Origin: an uncultured Erwinia sp.
GTDB lineage: Bacteria; Pseudomonadota; Gammaproteobacteria; Enterobacterales; Enterobacteriaceae
DNA length: 64,000 bases
Reading direction: 5' to 3'
Assembly: GCA_913775305.1 (NCBI GenBank)
Contig: CAJYIY010000011.1
Coordinates: 1 to 64,000 of the forward strand
Positions within the stretch are counted from its first letter, which is position 1. Every line of letters begins with the position of its first letter. The notes beneath the pieces are model-generated. The model was given only the letters and a program-made list of their open reading frames with translations, was not told the DNA's origin and did not search any database. The position numbers and the translations under genes are program-made. Positions 50,047 through 57,312 of this stretch are shown in pieces.

Positions 50047-50886
50047 TTACCGCTGTTCCAGCTCGTTTAACTCGCCGTAGAGATCGGCAATTTGATGGAT
50101 CCGCTGCCGCCCGTTGCTGAGCAACTCATGCAAAACGGCATTCGACAGCAGGTTCACCAGGCTGTTGGCCGCCGCGTAGCTGTCAAAGGCTGAAACGCTG
50201 TCCAGCGGTGTGCACAGCTGCCAGCGGGCCAGCCCGATGACCGGCTGGGCCTGAGGTTCGCACATGATCAGAACGGGAATTTGGCGCTGCTGTAGCTGCT
50301 GTAACAGTGGCCGAATAATGCGGGGGCGGCGGCGAAAGGCCATCACCACCACCAGATCTTCCGGGTTCATGTCGATCAGCTCCTCGGAGAAAGTTTGCCC
50401 CGGCTGCGGCAGCAGCTGTACCCGGCTCCGGGCCTGCAGCAGCTGCTGGCGAAAATGCAGTGCGACCGGATAAGAATTACGTAATCCAATAATAAAAATC
50501 CGCTGACTTTCGGCTAACGCCTGGACTACCTGGCTGAACTGAGTGCTGTCGAGGGCACTGACCCACTGGGTAAGGTTTGCCATTTCCTGCTTGTAATGAC
50601 GGGCTAACAGAGTATTGCCCTGCACCGCATCGCGGACATCCGTCAGCGGCATACCGCTTTGCCGCAGCGTGCGCAGTTCGTTACGCATATCTTTATAAGT
50701 ATCATAGCCCAGGCGTTTAAACAGGCGGCTCACCGTGGCTTTCGAGACCCCACTCAGCCGCGCCAGTTCCGCGCTGTTATACCCGATCAAATCGTCGAAA
50801 TGATCGAAGATGAAATCCGCAATACGCTGCTCCTGCGGCGAGAGTTGCGCATAGTAGCCGCGCAGGCGTTCATCAAGCTGCTTCAT
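50047..50886 (-). CDS. hpxU: RpiR-family regulator (HpxU)
   Basis: Transcription factor of 279 aa. An N-terminal RpiR helix-turn-helix (YNSAELARLSGVSKATVSRL, about residues 36-56) is followed by a SIS domain (RIFIIGLRNSYPVALHFRQQ). SIS domains usually sense phosphosugars, but in this locus a ureide or oxalurate-like effector is possible. It lies between the importer operon and divergent hpxWXYZ, the hpxU position in Klebsiella. The ATG at 50886 gives the normal family length. Confidence 0.88.
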   Translation of the reverse strand: MKQLDERLRGYYAQLSPQEQRIADFIFDHFDDLIGYNSAELARLSGVSKATVSRLFKRLGYDTYKDMRNELRTLRQSGMPLTDVRDAVQGNTLLARHYKQEMANLTQWVSALDSTQFSQVVQALAESQRIFIIGLRNSYPVALHFRQQLLQARSRVQLLPQPGQTFSEELIDMNPEDLVVVMAFRRRPRIIRPLLQQLQQRQIPVLIMCEPQAQPVIGLARWQLCTPLDSVSAFDSYAAANSLVNLLSNAVLHELLSNGRQRIHQIADLYGELNELEQR

Positions 50887-51032
50887 GTCCAGGCATCCTG
50901 TAACTTTTGTTTCACTCCACCGATCATATACAAATAACGTGCCTGCCTGTAGCAACGGCTGAAAAAGCGCGTTCATCCGTCGATCGCTCTCGCACTTTCC
51001 ACGCGGCATCTCCCCTGATTGTGATTAAAAAC

Positions 51033-51048
51033 TGGAATGACTCTTGCT
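51033..51048 (+). promoter_or_regulatory. Sigma-54-like promoter of hpxWXYZ
   Basis: TGGAAT (51033-51038), five bases GACTC, TTGCT (51044-51048): GG and GC of the -24/-12 elements are present at the right spacing. The predicted start near 51060 excludes the earlier hpxW frame start at 51037. Confidence 0.65.
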
Positions 51049-51084
51049 TCAGTCAGACTCAGTTCGGGAAATAATGAGAATAAT

Positions 51085-52671
51085 ATGAATCAGAGCAATA
51101 TGGCCCCGCAGGGGATGGCAGTGACCCCACATCATCTGGCCAGCGAGAGCGCACTGGGAATTTTACGGGCAGGGGGCAATGCTATTGAAGCCATGGTCGC
51201 TGCGGCAGCAACCATTGCGGTGGTTTATCCCCATATGAACGGGTTGGGTGGCGACGGCTTCTGGCTGATCGTTCCGCCGGGTGGTGAGCCGGTTGCCATT
51301 GACGCCAGCGGTTCGGCAGGCTCCCTGGCCGATTTCAACTTTTATGCAGGCGACAGCCATATCCCCCATCGCGGCCCGAAATCAGCACTGACTGTAGCGG
51401 GTACGGTCAGCGGCTGGTCTGAGGCGCTGGCAATTTCCGGCGAGTACGGTGGTGAACCGTTACCGCTGTCGCGTTTGCTGAGCGATGCGATTCGCTATGC
51501 GGCGGACGGTATCCCCGTTACCGGCTCCCAGGCGGACGCGACCGCCAGCAAATACAGTGAACTGGCCGAACAGCCCGGTTTTGCCGCCACGTTTTTACCC
51601 GGGAATAAAATCCCGAAAACCGGCAGTCGCTTTGTGCAGCCCGACCTTGCCGCTACGCTGAGCCAGCTGGTCGAAGAGGGACTGGAGAGTTTCTATCGCG
51701 GCCCGCTGGCGCAGCGGCTGGCCGCCGGGATGTCGCAACTCGGTATGCCTATCACCCTCGAGGATCTCAATCAGCAGCAGGCAAAGCGCCGCACGCCGCT
51801 GCGCATCCGCCACCAGGCTGGCGAAATCTACAACATGACCCCACCGACTCAGGGCCTGGTGTCGCTGGCTATTCTGGGCATCACCGATCATTTATCGATG
51901 GCAGAAGCCGACGAGGCGCAAACCATCCACCGCATCGTGGAAGCCACCAAGCTGGCCTTCGGACTGCGCGACAGCCATATCACCGACCCGCGCTTCGTAC
52001 GTGAAGAGATGCAGTCGCTGCTGGCGCACGATCGTCTGAAGCAGCTGGCCGATCAAATCAATCTTGAACAGGCTGCGCCGTGGGGCAACGGCAAAGGCCC
52101 GGGCGATACCGTCTGGATGGGGGTGATGGACAGCAGTGGACTGTCGGTGTCATTTATTCAGAGTATCTATCACGAGTTTGGCAGCGGCGTGGTGCTGCCG
52201 GGCACCGGGATTATCTGGCAAAATCGCGGTGCCTCATTCAGCCTGGATGCCGACCACCTGCTGGCACTGGCCCCGGGAAAACAACCGTTCCATACCCTCA
52301 ACCCGGCAGCCGCCCGGCTCCACGATGGCCGGACGCTGGTTTACGGTTCAATGGGCGGGGATGGCCAGCCGCAGACTCAGGCCGCGATTTTTACCCGACA
52401 TGTTATACAGGGAATGCCGCTGCAGCAGGCGCTCTGCGCACCGCGCTGGCTGCTGGGGCGTACCTGGGGGCAACTGTCCGACTCTCTGAAGCTGGAAGGA
52501 CGATTCAGCGAGGATACTCTCAACGCGCTGCGCGCGCTTGGCCATGAAGTCGAGCGGCTGCCCGATTTCAGCGAGGCAGTCGGCCACGCGGGCGCGATCG
52601 TGCGCCACACCAACGGCATGCTGGAAGGTGCCTTTGATCCACGCAGTAACGGCAGCGCTGCCGGTTTTTAG
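51085..52671 (+). CDS. hpxW: Oxamate amidohydrolase (HpxW), gamma-glutamyltransferase family
   Basis: Ntn-hydrolase that in Klebsiella cleaves oxamate to oxalate and ammonia. The self-processing nucleophile is Thr342 in GPGDTVWMGVMD, with upstream family motifs ESALGILRAGGNAIEAMVAA and PHMNGLGGDGFW. The later GSMGGDGQPQTQ block is the gamma-glutamyltransferase-like oxyanion region. The ATG at 51085 gives 528 aa and respects the predicted promoter position. A gamma-glutamyltransferase is unlikely, because hpxXYZ follow. Confidence 0.9.
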   Translation: MNQSNMAPQGMAVTPHHLASESALGILRAGGNAIEAMVAAAATIAVVYPHMNGLGGDGFWLIVPPGGEPVAIDASGSAGSLADFNFYAGDSHIPHRGPKSALTVAGTVSGWSEALAISGEYGGEPLPLSRLLSDAIRYAADGIPVTGSQADATASKYSELAEQPGFAATFLPGNKIPKTGSRFVQPDLAATLSQLVEEGLESFYRGPLAQRLAAGMSQLGMPITLEDLNQQQAKRRTPLRIRHQAGEIYNMTPPTQGLVSLAILGITDHLSMAEADEAQTIHRIVEATKLAFGLRDSHITDPRFVREEMQSLLAHDRLKQLADQINLEQAAPWGNGKGPGDTVWMGVMDSSGLSVSFIQSIYHEFGSGVVLPGTGIIWQNRGASFSLDADHLLALAPGKQPFHTLNPAAARLHDGRTLVYGSMGGDGQPQTQAAIFTRHVIQGMPLQQALCAPRWLLGRTWGQLSDSLKLEGRFSEDTLNALRALGHEVERLPDFSEAVGHAGAIVRHTNGMLEGAFDPRSNGSAAGF

Positions 52672-52683
52672 CAGGAGAAGAAC

Positions 52684-52872
52684 ATGTCGCCAACTCAGCC
52701 TGACTGGGCAACATATATCTTACAGATGGAGCAGGCCCTGGGTCTGGAGCTGGATGAAGTGCGCCGCGCCGAACTGCTGATGCAGTTCGGCCGCATTGCC
52801 GCTCTGGCTGCGCCGCTGATGGCCTTTCCCCTTGACGATCGACTGGAAGTGGCGGGAGTGTATAAAGCATGA
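52684..52872 (+). CDS. hpxX: HpxX, small AtzG-like (DUF4089) partner protein
   Basis: Protein of 62 aa with a helical N-terminus (WATYILQMEQALGLELDEVR) and the DUF4089 ending LMAFPLDDRLEVAGVYK. The Pseudomonas homologue AtzG is a GatC-like subunit that supports the amidase AtzE. CAGGAGAAGAAC precedes the ATG, and the stop overlaps hpxY by 4 bases (ATGA). It most likely forms a complex with HpxY. Confidence 0.88.
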   Translation: MSPTQPDWATYILQMEQALGLELDEVRRAELLMQFGRIAALAAPLMAFPLDDRLEVAGVYKA

Positions 52873-54278
52873 ATCTGGCCGCGCTCTCAATCAGTGAAAT
52901 CAGGCAGGCGCTGGCATCGGGCGATCTGAGCGCCACTGACATCGCCAGCCGTGTGCTTTCCGGGATAGAAAAGCATAACCCCACGATTAATGCCTGGACC
53001 GGTGTCACCGCGGATCGCATGCTACAGGAGGCTCAGTGCCTCGATCGCCTGCAGCGTGACGGCCAGCCCCTTCCCGCGCTGGCCGCCGTGCCTTATGCGG
53101 TAAAAAATTTGTTTGATGTTGCCGGTCACACCACGCTGGCCGGTGCCCGTCTGTTCAGCGACCGTGCCGCTGCCAGCGAGGACGCGTGGGCGATACAACA
53201 GCTGGCGGCCAGAGGGGCGATGCTGTCGGGAATGCTGAACATGGATGCTTACGCCTACGGTTTTACCACGGAAAACACACACTATGGCGCAACGCGAAAC
53301 CCGCATGACACCTCGCGAATTGCGGGCGGATCGTCCGGCGGCTCTGCCGCCGCCGTTGCCGCCGGGCTGGTTCACTTCACTCTCGGCACCGATACCAATG
53401 GCTCGATTCGCGTTCCGGCTTCGCTGTGCGGCGTTTTCGGGCTGAAGCCTACCTTTGGCCGACTGTCGCGCAGCGGCAGTCATCCGTTTGTCGCCAGTCT
53501 TGACCATATTGGCCCGCTGGCCCGCCGGGTAGGCGATCTGGCGGAGGTGTACGATGCGCTTCAGGGCGACGATCCCAGCGATGCATTCCAGGCGTCGGCA
53601 TCGCCTGCCGCCACCGTGCCGGAGCTGGATCGCGGTATTGACGGCCTGCGCGTTGGCGTGCTGGGTGGATATTTTCAGCAGTGGTGCGATGAGCACGCCC
53701 GTATCGCCGTTGCCACGGCGGCAAAGGCGCTGGAAGCGCACGATGAGTTTCTGCTGCCGGATGCCGAACTGGCGCGAGCATCGGCATTTATCCTGACGGC
53801 TGCCGAGGGGGGCAATCACTATCTGCCTGCACTGCGGCAATCGCCGGAGCGCTTTGAACCGGCCTCCCGCGAGCGGCTGCTGGCCGGTGCCATGCTCCCC
53901 TCGGCCTGGTACGTTCAGGCCCAGCGTTTCCGCCGCCATTGTCAGCAGCAGGTGCGGGCGCTGTTCAAAGATGTCGACGTGCTCATCGCCCCTGCCACAC
54001 CAACCTGCGCCACGCTGATTGGCCAGAAGACCATGCGCATTAATGGCGACGATATGCCAACCCGCGCTAATATGGGGATGCTGGCCCAGCCGATCTCATT
54101 CCTCGGATTGCCGGTCACAACCGTTCCGTTACAGACCGGGAATGGCTTGCCGATTGGCCTGCAGTTGATCGCAGCACCGTTTAACGAACAGGCCTGTCTG
54201 CGAGCGGCCAGAGTCCTGGAACTGACAGGTATTGCACAGGCGATACCTGCAAACATGGAAGATAAAAATGAAAAGTGA
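52869..54278 (+). CDS. hpxY: AtzE-like amidase (HpxY)
   Basis: Amidase-signature enzyme of 469 aa. The Ser-cisSer-Lys triad is visible: Lys79 (YAVKNLFD), Ser155/156 (GGSSGGSAAAVAAG) and nucleophile Ser179 (TDTNGSIRVPAS). Closest by context is the AtzE group, whose Pseudomonas member hydrolyses 1-carboxybiuret. In hpx loci the substrate is thought to be oxalurate or a close relative. It overlaps hpxX and hpxZ at its two ends, so the three are translated together. Confidence 0.9.
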   Translation: MNLAALSISEIRQALASGDLSATDIASRVLSGIEKHNPTINAWTGVTADRMLQEAQCLDRLQRDGQPLPALAAVPYAVKNLFDVAGHTTLAGARLFSDRAAASEDAWAIQQLAARGAMLSGMLNMDAYAYGFTTENTHYGATRNPHDTSRIAGGSSGGSAAAVAAGLVHFTLGTDTNGSIRVPASLCGVFGLKPTFGRLSRSGSHPFVASLDHIGPLARRVGDLAEVYDALQGDDPSDAFQASASPAATVPELDRGIDGLRVGVLGGYFQQWCDEHARIAVATAAKALEAHDEFLLPDAELARASAFILTAAEGGNHYLPALRQSPERFEPASRERLLAGAMLPSAWYVQAQRFRRHCQQQVRALFKDVDVLIAPATPTCATLIGQKTMRINGDDMPTRANMGMLAQPISFLGLPVTTVPLQTGNGLPIGLQLIAAPFNEQACLRAARVLELTGIAQAIPANMEDKNEK

Positions 54279-54651
54279 ACATATCGATCGCCCGGCTATT
54301 CACGCTGAAGTAACGGCGGCCTTTTACCGCTACGAAGAAGCCTTGATCGGCAACGACACCGCGGTTCTGGATGAACTGTTTTGGCACGATGAGCGTACCG
54401 TTCGTCTGGGAGCCGGTGAAAATCTTTACGGTATCGACGCCATCCGCGAATTTCGCGCATCCCGTTCGCCCGTCGGACTGAACCGCCAGCTGCAAAATAC
54501 GGTGATCACCACCTTCGGTGAGGATTTCGCGGTGTGCAGCACCGAGTTCACCCGTGAGGGTAGCGATAAAATCGGACGTCAGCAGCAGACCTGGGTGAAA
54601 CTTCCCTGCGGCTGGCGGATCGTGGCCGCACAGGTCAGCGTCATTTCCTGA
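54268..54651 (+). CDS. hpxZ: HpxZ, NTF2-like (DUF3225) protein
   Basis: Protein of 127 aa with an SnoaL/NTF2-like fold pattern: FYRYEEALIGNDTAVLDELF, RLGAGENLYGIDAIREFR and a C-terminal TWVKLPCGWRIVAAQVS. Members occur almost only in oxalurate-catabolism operons; whether it is an enzyme or a partner of HpxY is not known. The ATG at 54268 overlaps the hpxY stop by 11 bases. Confidence 0.9.
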   Translation: MKSEHIDRPAIHAEVTAAFYRYEEALIGNDTAVLDELFWHDERTVRLGAGENLYGIDAIREFRASRSPVGLNRQLQNTVITTFGEDFAVCSTEFTREGSDKIGRQQQTWVKLPCGWRIVAAQVSVIS

Positions 54652-54670
54652 TGTTACGCTGCTGATAGCC

Positions 54671-54704
54671 AAAAAAAACGGATGGGCTTCCCCATCCGTT
54701 TTTG
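54671..54704. terminator. Bidirectional terminator between hpxZ and hpxB
   Basis: A run, AACGGATGGG, loop CTT, CCCATCCGTT, T run. It can serve both convergent operons. Confidence 0.92.
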
Positions 54705-55664
54705 TCAGACTTGCGGTGCCGGATGCGTTTTTATCCAGTGTTCCGCGATTTGCTGACGGGTACAAATCCAGACATTATCGTGCTGCTGAATATGATCGAG
54801 GAAACGCTGTAGCGCGCGGAAGCGGCCCGGGCGTCCAAGCAGACGGCAGTGCATGCCGATTGACAGCATTTTCGGCGAGGTTTCCCCCTCCTCATACAGC
54901 ACATCAAAGCTGTCGCGCAGATAGGTGTAGAACTGCTCTGCGGTGTTAAACCCCTGCGGGGTCGCAAAGCGCATATCATTGGTTTCAAGCGTGTAGGGGA
55001 TGATCAGGTGCGGCTTGACGCTCCCGTCCTGGCAGGTAACCTGAGTCCAGAACGGCAGATCGTCACCGTAATAGTCACTGTCGTAAAGTAATCCGCCCTG
55101 CTCAACCACCAGCCGACGCGTGTTGGGGCTGTCGCGCCCGGTGTACCACCCGGTGGGCGTTTTCCCAAACAGATCGGTCAGCGTATCGAGCGCCAGCTGC
55201 ATATGCTGACGCTCGGTTTTTGCATCCATGCCCTGATAGTGGATCCAGCGCCAGCCGTGGCTGACAACATCATAACCAGCACGCTTAATCGCCTCGACGA
55301 TTTCGGGATGGCGGGCCAGCGCCATCGCCACACCAAATACCGTCAGCGGCAGGTTGCGCTGCTGAAACTCATTGTGGATACGCCAGAATCCGGCGCGCGA
55401 ACCGTATTCATACAGGGAATCCATCGACATATGCCGCTCGGGATAGCTTGCGGCGCCGATGATATCGGAGAGAAACTGCTCGGATCCTGCATCACCGTGC
55501 AGGACGTTGTTTTCCGCGCCTTCTTCATAGTTCAGGACGAACTGAACGGCAATACGCGCGTTATCCGGCCAGGCGGCGTGAGGCGGATGACCGGCGTAAC
55601 CAATCAGGTCACGCGGGTAGTTTTTATTAAAGCTGTACTCTTTTTTTTCCGGACTGTCGCTCAT
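54705..55664 (-). CDS. hpxB: Allantoinase PuuE/HpxB (polysaccharide-deacetylase fold)
   Basis: Cofactor-light allantoinase opening the hydantoin ring of allantoin to allantoate. The NodB-like fold shows NYPRDLIGYAGHPPHAAWP at the start, VQFVLNYEEGAEN, VVSHGWRWIHYQ (catalytic/metal histidine region) and TGWYTGRDSPNTRRL. It has 319 aa. The ATG at 55664 has AAGGA eight bases upstream; the TTG before it is rejected. Last gene of hpxSAB. Confidence 0.92.
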   Translation of the reverse strand: MSDSPEKKEYSFNKNYPRDLIGYAGHPPHAAWPDNARIAVQFVLNYEEGAENNVLHGDAGSEQFLSDIIGAASYPERHMSMDSLYEYGSRAGFWRIHNEFQQRNLPLTVFGVAMALARHPEIVEAIKRAGYDVVSHGWRWIHYQGMDAKTERQHMQLALDTLTDLFGKTPTGWYTGRDSPNTRRLVVEQGGLLYDSDYYGDDLPFWTQVTCQDGSVKPHLIIPYTLETNDMRFATPQGFNTAEQFYTYLRDSFDVLYEEGETSPKMLSIGMHCRLLGRPGRFRALQRFLDHIQQHDNVWICTRQQIAEHWIKTHPAPQV

Positions 55665-55711
55665 CAAAAGATCCTTAGTATCGAAACAGATCGTTGGAAC
55701 AGATCGCTGCC

Positions 55712-56449
55712 TTAGTTCAGGCGTTCAAACTGACCTGATAGTTTTTTTCGAATGGGGTAATCCAGATCGCCATGCTTGCTGGTGTTTAATCCCAGAGCCA
55801 GCAGCGACTCCACCATTTTCACCGCTGCTCCCACGCCATCAATCACCGGAACCTTAAGTTCGTGGGTCAGTTCGCGCGCCAGATCGGCCATGCCACCGCA
55901 GCCGAGCACAATGGCCCCGCTGTCGTCTTCACGCAGGGCTTGTATACAGCGCTGGCGCACTTTTTCCTGAGCGATACCGGTGCCGTCTTCCAGGGCCAGC
56001 ACCGGTAAATCGATGGCATGAACCGCCGCACAGTGGTGCTCAAAGCCATACTGCCGCAGCAGATGGCGGGCAATAATCACCGTCCGTGGCAGCGTGGTAA
56101 CAACAGAAAAACGCGTGGCAACCAGAGTGGCCATATGCATGGCGGCTTCAGCGATGCCCACTACCGGGCCCTGCGCCAGTTCGCGTGCGGCCAGCAGCCC
56201 CGGATCGCCAAAGCAGGCGATGACGTGCCCCTGAGCGCCCTGTTCACGCCCTGCTTTAATCTGTTCCAGCACGCCTATCGCCGCAACCGCCTCGTCGAAA
56301 TGTCCTTCAATGGATGGCACACCCTGCTGAGGACAGACGGCAAGAATTTCAGTATGACTGGCAGCAACCGCACGTGCCGCAGCGCCGATGGTCTCGGTCA
56401 TCGCCAGGCTGGTGTTGGGATTGATCACCTGGATGATCTGCTTTTTCAT
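55712..56449 (-). CDS. hpxA: Allantoin (hydantoin) racemase HpxA
   Basis: Asp/Glu-racemase-superfamily enzyme of 245 aa interconverting R- and S-allantoin. The two catalytic cysteines are Cys79 (HVIACFGDPG) and Cys184 (IVLGCGGMADL). The N-terminal INPNTSLAMTE is the phosphate-like anion-binding turn of hydantoin racemases. It starts two bases after the hpxS stop and supplies the stereoisomer that the allantoinase accepts. Confidence 0.93.
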   Translation of the reverse strand: MKKQIIQVINPNTSLAMTETIGAAARAVAASHTEILAVCPQQGVPSIEGHFDEAVAAIGVLEQIKAGREQGAQGHVIACFGDPGLLAARELAQGPVVGIAEAAMHMATLVATRFSVVTTLPRTVIIARHLLRQYGFEHHCAAVHAIDLPVLALEDGTGIAQEKVRQRCIQALREDDSGAIVLGCGGMADLARELTHELKVPVIDGVGAAVKMVESLLALGLNTSKHGDLDYPIRKKLSGQFERLN

Positions 56450-56451
56450 GT

Positions 56452-57165
56452 TTATTCTCCTTTTGCCGCAAAGAGGCGGGCAAAGTCAGGCAGCGTTTCG
56501 CCGCCGCGCTCAAAATGCAGACTGGCAACGATATGATCGAAATGTTTCCGTAATGCGTCAGTCAGCCGATCCAGCGATTTCTCACGCAGCAGCTCCAGCA
56601 GCCGATCGTGGTCGTCGCAGCGGCAGCCATGCTGCCAGGGCGCTCCCCAGGCCGCAATCACCAGCGAAGAGCGCTGGCTGAGGCGCGTGACCATTTCGGT
56701 CAGCACCTGGTTACCGGAAATCGCCTGAAGCTGAATATGGAATGCGGCCGACAGGCGAATCGCGGCGGCACCATCATGCCGGGCGTGAGCCTGTAGTTCC
56801 TGCTGGTTAATTTTTTTCAGCGCTGCCAGATGCGGCCCCTGGCAGTGCGCCAGGACTTCGGGCAAGTTGGCACACTCGATCAGGCTTCGGGTACGAAAGA
56901 TATCCTGAGCCTCTTCCACGGACGGCGTAGCAACCTGTGCACCACGCTTGGGCGTCAGAGTGATCATTTGCACCGCTGCGAGGCGCTGGAGCACCTTGCG
57001 AATGCCGGTACGGCTCACGCCAAAGACATCGGAAAGAGCTTCTTCCGGTAATTTACTGCCCGGCGGTAGCTGATGTTCAACAATCGCTGTCATGAGCGCC
57101 TGATAGATATGTTCGTCCTTATCACTCAGGTCGGAAGCCGTTTTCAGCCCGCTTTCACTTTTCAT
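56452..57165 (-). CDS. hpxS: GntR-family regulator HpxS (FCD type)
   Basis: Transcription factor of 237 aa. An N-terminal winged helix (LPEEALSDVFGVSRTGIRKVLQ region) precedes a helical FCD domain with metal-binding histidines (AAFHIQLQAISGN; DDHDRLLELL). The ATG at 57165 gives the usual length; the longer frame to 57261 crosses the operator and is rejected. It heads the hpxSAB operon and diverges from the permease hpxC, with a palindromic site between them. Confidence 0.92.
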   Translation of the reverse strand: MKSESGLKTASDLSDKDEHIYQALMTAIVEHQLPPGSKLPEEALSDVFGVSRTGIRKVLQRLAAVQMITLTPKRGAQVATPSVEEAQDIFRTRSLIECANLPEVLAHCQGPHLAALKKINQQELQAHARHDGAAAIRLSAAFHIQLQAISGNQVLTEMVTRLSQRSSLVIAAWGAPWQHGCRCDDHDRLLELLREKSLDRLTDALRKHFDHIVASLHFERGGETLPDFARLFAAKGE

Positions 57166-57221
57166 TACCTTCTCCGGTAAACATCGTTTCTGTCGGCAAT
57201 CGTACACAGCACTAATATAAT

Positions 57222-57233
57222 TTTGTATACAAA
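57222..57233. promoter_or_regulatory. Palindromic GntR-type operator
   Basis: TTTGTATACAAA is a perfect 12-base palindrome between hpxS and hpxC, of the TNGTATACNA form bound by many FCD-type GntR proteins. Probably the HpxS site. Confidence 0.7.
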
Positions 57234-57244
57234 GTTTTAAAATT

Positions 57245-57260
57245 TGGCCTGAATCCTGCA
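57245..57260 (+). promoter_or_regulatory. Sigma-54-like promoter of hpxC
   Basis: TGGCCT (57245-57250), GAATC, CTGCA (57256-57260): GG and GC are at the right distance, with two mismatches in the first element and one in the second. It would start transcription about 40 bases before the permease ATG. Confidence 0.5.
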
Positions 57261-57312
57261 ACGACCTCCCCAGTCAGATTGACGCATTACTATATTCAGA
57301 GGAGCAGGATTC

